Shown here: piece by piece, positions 10,268 through 18,083 of the stretch
How the letters are laid out: every line of letters begins with the position of its first letter
Position numbering within the stretch: position 1 is the stretch's first letter
DNA from: Bacteroidota bacterium
GTDB taxonomy: Bacteria; Bacteroidota; Bacteroidia; Bacteroidales; JAAYUG01
DNA: 64,000 nucleotides
Direction: 5' to 3'
Assembly: GCA_029571215.1 (NCBI GenBank)
Contig: JAKPTE010000016.1
Location: forward strand, 1-64,000
Notes under the pieces: model-generated
The model's input: the letters and a program-made list of their open reading frames with translations, nothing else
What the model was told of the DNA's origin: nothing
Database searches by the model: none
Program-made: the position numbers and the translations under genes

Positions 10268-11184
10268 ACAGTGCAGGTATTATAGCTGTATTTATGGCAG
10301 CCCTTATTTTCCCGGGCATTATACTTCGTACCAAAAGTATAGCTTCAGGCAGAAAAGGGCCTGGAATATTTCAGCCTTACAAAGACATCAGCGTACTTTT
10401 AAAAAAAGGAAGTATTTTCAGCACAACCACGGGCACCATATTTCAGATTGCTCCGGCCATAACCCTGGCTTCCCTTCTGTGTGCCGCCTTTTTCATCCCC
10501 TTTGGAAAATATGGAGCGCTGATCTCCTTCGACGGTGACTTTATTTTTTTCTCTTATATTATTGCCCTTGGAAGATTTTTTTCGATCATTGCTGCCCTTG
10601 ATACAGGAAGCAGTTTTGAAGGAATGGGGGCAAACCGTGAAGCCTTTTTCTCCATGCTGCTCGAACCAGCTTTCTTTATTCTGATGGCATCCTTTGCCAT
10701 GGCTACCGGATACACATCATTTACAGATATTTTTATTAATTTCTATCTCTCAGGGAATAATTTCATGCTGATTTTCGGTCTTCTGGGAATTTTTGTCTTT
10801 CTTCAGACAGCCATGGTCGAGAACTGCCGCCTGCCGGTTGATGATCCCAAGACCCATCTGGAACTGACTATGATTCATGAAGTGATGATTCTGGACAACA
10901 GCGGTTTTGACAAGGCTCTCATTCACCTTGGCACCTATCTTAAGTTTGCCCTGTACGGTCTTCTCATCTTCAACCTGGCCGTACCCCCTGCATGGACATT
11001 GCCTGTCCAGATAGCCTGTTTCCTCGTTATCCAGGTTGTACTTGCCGTGATAGTTGGTTTAATTGAATCATTCAGGGCAAGAAACAAAATGAATAAGAAT
11101 CCAAAGTACATTTTAACCATATCAGGAGTTGCATGGATTGCATTTATTGTTATCCTGCTGGTTGGTGAACGGTTTATAAATTAA
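10264..11184 (+). CDS. HyfC/HycD/NuoH-like membrane subunit (Ehr-like complex)
   Basis: VENCRLPVDDPKTHLELTMIHEVMILDNSG; multiple TM helices; 4-bp overlap with the upstream gene. Confidence 0.9.
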   Translation: MNSAGIIAVFMAALIFPGIILRTKSIASGRKGPGIFQPYKDISVLLKKGSIFSTTTGTIFQIAPAITLASLLCAAFFIPFGKYGALISFDGDFIFFSYIIALGRFFSIIAALDTGSSFEGMGANREAFFSMLLEPAFFILMASFAMATGYTSFTDIFINFYLSGNNFMLIFGLLGIFVFLQTAMVENCRLPVDDPKTHLELTMIHEVMILDNSGFDKALIHLGTYLKFALYGLLIFNLAVPPAWTLPVQIACFLVIQVVLAVIVGLIESFRARNKMNKNPKYILTISGVAWIAFIVILLVGERFIN

Positions 11185-11189
11185 CTGAC

Positions 11190-11804
11190 ATGATCAATTA
11201 CCTGATTGTAGCATTTGCTTTGACTCTGGTTTACTTTGCTTCAGCTGAAAGAATCATAACCTATATTCGGCTGATCAGGCTTCAGGGGTTGTTATTATGC
11301 GGCATTGCATTGTTTGAACTCAGTGAGATCAATCTTGGCAATCTCTTGTTTATCATTTCAGAAACGCTGCTTTTTAAAACCTTTATGATGCCGTTTCTGC
11401 TTTCGAAAATTGTTGATAATTCAGGCGTAACAAAAGTACATCGACTGGCAATGCCGGCTTTTTACACATTGCTGATTTCGATAATTTCCCTGCTAATAAG
11501 CGTTGTACTGGCAGCTTCGATAATGAATAATTACGTAAGCATTATTTATATGACAATTGCGTTGTTTGCGCTATTCACAGGGCTGATTCTCATTGTCACT
11601 CACCGTTTGATTGTTTCCCATCTTATTGGGTTCATGATCATCGAAAATGCTGTGTTCTTTTTCTCACTGGCTATGGGCAGCAAAATGCCTATGCTGATCA
11701 ATGTGGGGATTCTGCTCGATATTTTTGTCGGCGTTCTGATTCTTGGCTTTTTTGGGTTGAGACTGAAAGCACATACAAATGAACTTACCAGATTAAAAGA
11801 CTGA
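11190..11804 (+). CDS. HyfE/NuoK-like membrane subunit (Ehr-like complex)
   Basis: Small polytopic protein in hyf-type gene order between HyfC and HyfF homologues. Confidence 0.8.
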   Translation: MINYLIVAFALTLVYFASAERIITYIRLIRLQGLLLCGIALFELSEINLGNLLFIISETLLFKTFMMPFLLSKIVDNSGVTKVHRLAMPAFYTLLISIISLLISVVLAASIMNNYVSIIYMTIALFALFTGLILIVTHRLIVSHLIGFMIIENAVFFFSLAMGSKMPMLINVGILLDIFVGVLILGFFGLRLKAHTNELTRLKD

Positions 11805-11806
11805 TT

Positions 11807-13234
11807 ATGGGACTTTTCGCTTTCTTTGCTTTTTCGGTTCTTCTGGCTATCCTGTCCTTATTGGTCCGGAACAAATTCATGACCCGGATTTTCATGCTTC
11901 TTTTTTCAGCCACACAAATCATCCTAACTGTTTATGCATGGAAAAACATCGGAAAAACCGAGCTTATATATTTCACTTTTAACTATGCCGGAGTATTGCT
12001 GATGTCGGTACTGGCATTTCTGATTCTTCCGGTAGCATATCACAGTTTTATATATGTTACCGATGACGATACCCGTAAGTACAGCATTTATCATTCGTCG
12101 CTCATTGCATTGATAACCTTCATGACGGGAGCGTATCTGGCAAACAATATGACGGTTCTGTGGATTTTTGTGGAAGCCACCACGTTGGCCGTTGCTGCCC
12201 TGATCTACCATGACAGAACAGAAATAGCCCTGGAGGCAACGTGGAAATATGTTTTCATTTGCTCTACGGGAATTGCACTTGCCTATCTGGGAATTCTGTT
12301 TCTTGGGTTTATTTATGGTCGCGATGATGCAGCAAGTCTGTCGTTTGAAGACTTGTCCGGAATGATTAACAGGGTAAATCCTCTTTACCTCAAAATTGCC
12401 TTCCTCTTTGTCCTGGTAGGTTTCAGTACCAAAATGGGACTTTTCCCTATGCACACGGTTACGATTGATGCCCATTCTGTTGCTCCTCCCCCCATCAGCG
12501 CGCTTATTTCAACAACCCTCATGAATGTGGGATTTATTGCAATTTTTCGCGTATATACTCTTTTTGCCAGTTCTCCGATTCTGGGGTTCATGAACAATGC
12601 CCTGATCCTTTCGGGAGTATTGTCATTACTGATTGCTGCAGGCTACATGCTGAAAGCAAAACATATAAAGCGAATGCTGGCATACTCAAGTCTGGAAAAC
12701 ATGGGACTGGTAGCCATAGCACTCGGTATTGGTGGCCATGCCTATTACGGTGCACTATTATTGCTTGTTCTCCACTCCCTGGTAAAATCAGGCCTTTTCT
12801 TTCAGATGGGGCAATTGCATCGTGTTCTCCATACCTTTAAACTTGATGAATCAGGAAAATACATGAATGCCTACCCTGCCGGAGCCCTGGTGTTAATAAC
12901 AGGAATGATTCTGATTCTCGCTTTCCCTCCTTCCGGAATGTTTCTGGCTGAATTTTTCATTTTCAAGGGGATGATCTTTCAGGGCAGATGGATACTGGCT
13001 GTTATTGTCATGGTACTGATCAGCTTCATTATTTATGCAATGAGCACAAGAATTCTGCATATCGTCTATTCAGAACCAAAAGAATATACGATGCAGCTGC
13101 CGCCGGGAAAGGTGAACCCTGCGGAGACAATCACCCAATTCCTGTTCTTTGCAGTGGTTATTGTTCTTTGTTTTGTCCAGCCACCTTTTCTCGCCGAAAT
13201 AATCAATAAAAGTTTCTTTATGCTTCCAAACTGA
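11807..13234 (+). CDS. HyfF/NuoN-like antiporter subunit (Ehr-like complex)
   Basis: LWIFVEATTLAVAALIYH, FSTKMGLFPMHTVTIDAHSVAPPPISALIST, KHIKRMLAYSSLENMGL. Confidence 0.9.
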   Translation: MGLFAFFAFSVLLAILSLLVRNKFMTRIFMLLFSATQIILTVYAWKNIGKTELIYFTFNYAGVLLMSVLAFLILPVAYHSFIYVTDDDTRKYSIYHSSLIALITFMTGAYLANNMTVLWIFVEATTLAVAALIYHDRTEIALEATWKYVFICSTGIALAYLGILFLGFIYGRDDAASLSFEDLSGMINRVNPLYLKIAFLFVLVGFSTKMGLFPMHTVTIDAHSVAPPPISALISTTLMNVGFIAIFRVYTLFASSPILGFMNNALILSGVLSLLIAAGYMLKAKHIKRMLAYSSLENMGLVAIALGIGGHAYYGALLLLVLHSLVKSGLFFQMGQLHRVLHTFKLDESGKYMNAYPAGALVLITGMILILAFPPSGMFLAEFFIFKGMIFQGRWILAVIVMVLISFIIYAMSTRILHIVYSEPKEYTMQLPPGKVNPAETITQFLFFAVVIVLCFVQPPFLAEIINKSFFMLPN

Positions 13235-13239
13235 GAAAA

Positions 13240-14757
13240 ATGAACAGGAAGTATCTTGATATCAAAGCCAATCCGGCCATTTGTAATACCGAGGATATAC
13301 CGGTATTGCCTTACCATGAGTTTAATGACGTTGTCAGCGGAATTCTTGCGGAGGAGTCAAATCATTGTTTGGCGTACTTTGCAGTTCCTACAGGGGAGAA
13401 TCTGCAGTTTTATATTGCCATTGCTGATGATACGAATAACAGTATTATCCTTACGTCTTTTACTGCTGAAAGAAAAAGTGCGGTTTTCCCATCGCTGGCT
13501 GCAAAATTCTTTCAGCTTCACGGTTTTGAAAGGGAAATTCATGAAAATTACGGGATTCAGTTTGAAGGACATCCCTGGTTAAAGCCGGTACGGTTTCCGT
13601 TTAACCGCTATAATCAGGATTCGGTCATAGAAAATTACCCATTTTATTCTATTGAAAGCGAAGAACTTCATGAGGTTGGAGTAGGACCTGTTCATGCCGG
13701 TGTAATTGAACCAGGCCATTTTCGCTTTATCTGCAATGGGGAAAAAGTACGGCATCTGGAAATACAGCTTGGATATCAACACCGGGGCATAGAACATTTA
13801 ATGCTGACAAAGAATTCACCCCTTCAGCGCTGCATTCTTGCAGAGAATATTGCCGGTGATACAGCTGTAGGACATGCACTTGCCCATGCCCAACTGATTG
13901 AGATTCTGAGTGAACCGGTAGCAAATGAAACGCTGCACATTGAGCGCTGTATCGCTCTTGAAATGGAACGAATAGCCGTTCACATCGGAGATACGGCAGC
14001 TTTATGCGGGGATGTTGCTTACCAGCTCGGCCAGGTAGTATGTGAAGCCCTGAGAACAACTGTTATAAATACCACCCAGTTATGGTGTGGTAATAGGTTC
14101 GGAAAAAGCCTGATACGTCCGGGAGGATCAAATTTTCCCCTGACGGAAGAAGTAGCAAACAATATTCTGAAAATGCTGGAAGACACAGGAAGACGGTATG
14201 TTGAAATGACAGATCGGATATTGACTCTTCCCAGCGTACTGGCTCGTTTTGAAGATATAGGAACAGTCTCCAGGGAACAGGCGCTGAAGCTTGGCCTGGT
14301 TGGGATGGCTGCCCGATCCTCAGGTTTATTAAGAGACATCAGGATTTCACATCCGTTTCAGTTCTACCGAAATTTTGAAGTACATCCGGTATATCATTCT
14401 TCCGGAGATGTTCTGGCGCGTGCACTCCAGAGAAAAAAGGAAGTGGAAGAATCCATCAGAATTATACAAAGCCTGATTACCAGATGGAAAGAAAGTAAAA
14501 CTACCGTTTCGAGACCTGTTTATCATGACCGGCTTCGGCCTTCATCTCTTGCCGTTTCCCTTACCGAAGGATGGAGAGGGGAGATTTGCCATGTTGCCAT
14601 GACAAATGCACAAGGAGAAATACAACAGTACAAAATAAAGGATGCCTCTTTCCATAACTGGATGGCTCTTGCTTTAGCAGTTCGAAATCAGGAAATATCC
14701 GATTTCCCTTTGTGTAATAAAAGCTATAACCTTTCGTACTGCGGACATGATTTATAA
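13240..14757 (+). CDS. HyfG/NuoCD-like large subunit lacking the [NiFe] cysteine ligands (Ehr-type)
   Basis: HLEIQLGYQHRGIEHLM; CxxC equivalent reads ENIAGDTAVGHA; C-terminus KSYNLSYCGHDL instead of DPCxxC. Confidence 0.9.
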   Translation: MNRKYLDIKANPAICNTEDIPVLPYHEFNDVVSGILAEESNHCLAYFAVPTGENLQFYIAIADDTNNSIILTSFTAERKSAVFPSLAAKFFQLHGFEREIHENYGIQFEGHPWLKPVRFPFNRYNQDSVIENYPFYSIESEELHEVGVGPVHAGVIEPGHFRFICNGEKVRHLEIQLGYQHRGIEHLMLTKNSPLQRCILAENIAGDTAVGHALAHAQLIEILSEPVANETLHIERCIALEMERIAVHIGDTAALCGDVAYQLGQVVCEALRTTVINTTQLWCGNRFGKSLIRPGGSNFPLTEEVANNILKMLEDTGRRYVEMTDRILTLPSVLARFEDIGTVSREQALKLGLVGMAARSSGLLRDIRISHPFQFYRNFEVHPVYHSSGDVLARALQRKKEVEESIRIIQSLITRWKESKTTVSRPVYHDRLRPSSLAVSLTEGWRGEICHVAMTNAQGEIQQYKIKDASFHNWMALALAVRNQEISDFPLCNKSYNLSYCGHDL

Positions 14758-14778
14758 ACCGTCTGAAAAGAAAGCACT

Positions 14779-15531
14779 ATGCTGAAAGAAATAAAGATTC
14801 TGAAGAGTCATGGAGTACAATATGTAAAAGACCTGCGAACCCAGAAAGTGGCTGAAAGGTTCAGAGGCCGCCCGATCATTTCGAATGATATAACCGATGA
14901 AGAAAAGAAACAGGCAGCTGCACTGTGCCCTGTGGGAGCCATTGACCCGACAAAAGGATCTATTGATCTTGGGCGGTGTGTTTTTTGCAATGAGTGTGCC
15001 TTCGCCCTACCTGACAAAATTCACTTTACAAACGATTACAGGATTGCCACCAACCGCAGGGAAGATTTAATCATTCAGCCTAGAGGTGATCTGCCTCTCA
15101 GACTCAAGGAATCCGAAATAGTACCGCAAATAAGAACCTTCTTTAAGGGATCACTGAAATTGAGACAGGTTTCTGCAGGAGGCGACAATTCGTGTGAGAT
15201 GGAACTTAACGCGGCCGGCAACGTCAATTTTGACATGGGCAGGTATGGGATTGAATTTGTGGCTTCACCCCGTCATGCTGACGGTATTGTCATTACAGGA
15301 CCCGTAAGCAAAAATATGGTAACAGCCCTCCGGATAACGTATGATGCCGTACCTGACCCGAAAATTATTATTCTGGTAGGCACGGATGCCATCAGCGGAG
15401 GCCTTTTTGCTGACAGTCCTGCCATAGACAGAAGCTTCATTGAAAACCACCGGATTGATTTGTACGTACCAGGAAATCCTGCCCATCCGCTCACTTTTAT
15501 TAATGGACTGATGGATCTCCTTGGCATTTGA
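14779..15531 (+). CDS. Fused half-ferredoxin plus HyfI/NuoB-like small subunit with degenerate proximal cluster site (Ehr-type)
   Basis: ALCPVGAI and CVFCNECAFALPD; NuoB-like ASPRHADGIVITGPVSKNM, GTDAISGGLF, YVPGNPAHP. Confidence 0.88.
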   Translation: MLKEIKILKSHGVQYVKDLRTQKVAERFRGRPIISNDITDEEKKQAAALCPVGAIDPTKGSIDLGRCVFCNECAFALPDKIHFTNDYRIATNRREDLIIQPRGDLPLRLKESEIVPQIRTFFKGSLKLRQVSAGGDNSCEMELNAAGNVNFDMGRYGIEFVASPRHADGIVITGPVSKNMVTALRITYDAVPDPKIIILVGTDAISGGLFADSPAIDRSFIENHRIDLYVPGNPAHPLTFINGLMDLLGI

Positions 15532-15575
15532 AGATAATCGCCGGTAATTGTAATTTTAGTTTTTACTGCAGAAAA

Positions 15576-17630
15576 CTATCGTCTTATCCCTATACAGTAA
15601 TACCCATTCCTAAGAGGTGTGGTTTCCAGAAATCCTTCCTTCTCGTTTCCGCTCACCTGAGCCGGAAGCACCTGCCAGCTGTCCCTGCGGTCTTTTCTGT
15701 AAAGCAGAACGAGAGCATCCATGCTGGTTCCTTCAGGAATTTCGCTGATGCTCCTTGTAAAGAAAAACCTTCCGGTAAGGTTCTGAAAAGGAGTACAAAC
15801 CACACTGATCCGCCAGTATCGCTCTGGAGAAAGCCTGATATTTCCCTTTTTCAGGATACGGCCCGAAGGAGGTATAAAATGCTGTTCCGCACGCACCCAT
15901 GCAGAGTCGGGTGACATCTGGTTAAAGGCTGAAAAATAGGAAGCCCTGAAAAAATGATCTCCTCCCCCTTCGATGATTTTGCTTTCTTCAACCGAGGCAT
16001 CGGCCATCTTTTCGTCCGGGTCCATGACAATGGCAAGCGGACGGAATGAAAGTTCAAACGAAAGCATGCCGGGATTGCCAGTCCAATGTGCCGGAAAAAC
16101 ATGCATCCTCCAAAGGCTGTCCAGTACCCCAATTTCTGTTCTGACGGATTCCTGAGGAATATAGGTACCCCGCAGCCTTTGATTTACAAGAATGCTGACT
16201 TGCCAGCGACCATCCCGCCACGTGGTGCGCACGGAATCAATTTCAAGATCATTGAATCCTTTTCCGTACACCCAGAAATGAAAAAAGGATTTCAGGTCCG
16301 TTCGGGTTTCCCTGGAAATAAACTGTTCAAATTCATGCACCGAACAATTCCTGAATGCATACTGCACAAGGTATTTTTTTATGGCAGAAAAGAAAAGACT
16401 GTCGCCCAGATACCCCCTGAGGTTATGCACCACAAGGGAACCCTTGTCATAAATCGTACTTCCATATGTAAGTGAGTGAGGTAAACCGTATAGCGGAAAG
16501 TATCCTCCATCAGTAACATGGGTAGCAACAAGTACCTCCAACTGGTTTTTGCGGACGTAATCACGAAATGCCGTTTTTCCGTACAAGCCTTCCGTTACAA
16601 TTGCCTCACAATAGCTGGCCCAGCCTTCGTTAAGCCACATGTCCGCTTCGGAAGCGCAGGTTACCAGATTGCCAAACCAGTGATGGGATAATTCGTGGGC
16701 ATAGAGGGTTACGAACTGGTTACTGCCATCCACTGTATTACGGGCCAGAGCAATGTTGGTAGCATGTTCCATGGCACCGTGGTTAAAAGGAACAATTACA
16801 TATCCAATTCTATCCCATGCATAGGGAGTAAAACGGGTTTCAAAAATCTGCATCCACCGGGGAAGTTGCTGAAACGACGCAGCCGTTTTCATGCTGTCTT
16901 CAGGAAGACAATAGATTTGCCAGGGTATGCTGCGCTGCAAACCATGGTACAATCCTTCCAACCTGACATACCGGCCAACTGCCACCGAAGCAAGGTATGT
17001 CGGTATAGGCTGCTTCATTTCCCAAGCCCAGGTATAATAACCAGGTTCTGATTCCCTTTTTCCGCATAAGGTTCCGTTGCACACTGCCGTGTAACCTTCC
17101 GGAATTGTCACATGGAAGGTATAGGTTGCCCGGTCGGTAAAATTATCAATGCAGGGAAACCACACGCGACCGAAATTGGGAGGCACTGCATCCATACCAA
17201 TTCCATAATTGAATGCTTCGTCTCCGGCAAAGAAAAAACCGCCCCAGCGCTTATCCCGCAAAGGTGTTCCCCGGTAGTAAATTGCAAGCGTCACTGTATC
17301 AGCCGGAGTGAGCTTCCCGGAAAATGTACCGCGAATAATTTCTTTTTCCTGATAAAACCTCACATTTTTCAGTGCCGGCGATGTTACCGAATCAACTTGC
17401 AACCCGGCAAGGTCAAAAGCAAATGACCCCTGATTGCCTCTGGGATAAACACACTTAATTACGGTAAAACCTTCCAGTTTCTTATCCTGAAGATTCCGTA
17501 ATGTAAGATGAATGGAATAGTTTAATACATCAACCGAATCGCGATAATTCACTTGTATTCCGTGTGATTCCGGCCTGAGAAGCTGACATGGGGAAAACAG
17601 AATAAGGATGGCAAATAGTATCAGACGCAT
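15576..17630 (-). CDS. M1 family aminopeptidase, secreted
   Basis: HELSHHWFGNLVTCASEADMWLNEGWASYCE; NHGAMEHATN. Confidence 0.93.
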   Translation of the reverse strand: MRLILFAILILFSPCQLLRPESHGIQVNYRDSVDVLNYSIHLTLRNLQDKKLEGFTVIKCVYPRGNQGSFAFDLAGLQVDSVTSPALKNVRFYQEKEIIRGTFSGKLTPADTVTLAIYYRGTPLRDKRWGGFFFAGDEAFNYGIGMDAVPPNFGRVWFPCIDNFTDRATYTFHVTIPEGYTAVCNGTLCGKRESEPGYYTWAWEMKQPIPTYLASVAVGRYVRLEGLYHGLQRSIPWQIYCLPEDSMKTAASFQQLPRWMQIFETRFTPYAWDRIGYVIVPFNHGAMEHATNIALARNTVDGSNQFVTLYAHELSHHWFGNLVTCASEADMWLNEGWASYCEAIVTEGLYGKTAFRDYVRKNQLEVLVATHVTDGGYFPLYGLPHSLTYGSTIYDKGSLVVHNLRGYLGDSLFFSAIKKYLVQYAFRNCSVHEFEQFISRETRTDLKSFFHFWVYGKGFNDLEIDSVRTTWRDGRWQVSILVNQRLRGTYIPQESVRTEIGVLDSLWRMHVFPAHWTGNPGMLSFELSFRPLAIVMDPDEKMADASVEESKIIEGGGDHFFRASYFSAFNQMSPDSAWVRAEQHFIPPSGRILKKGNIRLSPERYWRISVVCTPFQNLTGRFFFTRSISEIPEGTSMDALVLLYRKDRRDSWQVLPAQVSGNEKEGFLETTPLRNGYYCIGIRR

Positions 17631-17729
17631 TTCGCAGGAGATTGACTATTTTTACAGGGGTAAAAATAAACTTTTGGCAGCAAAAACAATCAACCGATAT
17701 TGGTTAGTAATACGCAAGGTTCCTGCCGG

Positions 17730-18074
17730 ATGAACCTGTCCATTCAGCACGATGCAATGAGTATTTTTCAATACATAGCTGAACAGCGCATCAGGGAAGC
17801 TTATGAAAAAGGAGAATTTGACAACCTTCCCGGATATGGCATGCCCATTGACAACAGCGACTATTTTGCGGTACCCGCTGAAGAAAGAATTGCGGTTCAC
17901 ATTATGAAGAATGCCGGGATTGTTCCCGAAGAAATCCGCATAAGAAAAAGAATCTACGAACTTACATTACTCATTAAAGGCTCTGCTGATCAGAGAGAAA
18001 AAGATTCCCTCCTAAAAGAAATTGCCTTTCTGGAAGACAACTTGTTCATCAAAACCGGAAAAACGATTCCCTGA
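17730..18074 (+). CDS. DUF1992/DnaJ-homologue C28-type conserved domain protein
   Basis: IAEQRIREAYEKGEFDNLPGYGMPI; exact start uncertain. Confidence 0.75.
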   Translation: MNLSIQHDAMSIFQYIAEQRIREAYEKGEFDNLPGYGMPIDNSDYFAVPAEERIAVHIMKNAGIVPEEIRIRKRIYELTLLIKGSADQREKDSLLKEIAFLEDNLFIKTGKTIP

Positions 18075-18083
18075 TGAAGGAGA

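Noticed and set aside
13240-15531. Active group 4 [NiFe]-hydrogenase
   Set aside because: Neither CxxC motif of the large subunit is present and the proximal-cluster ligands of the small subunit are lost; described as Ehr-like instead.
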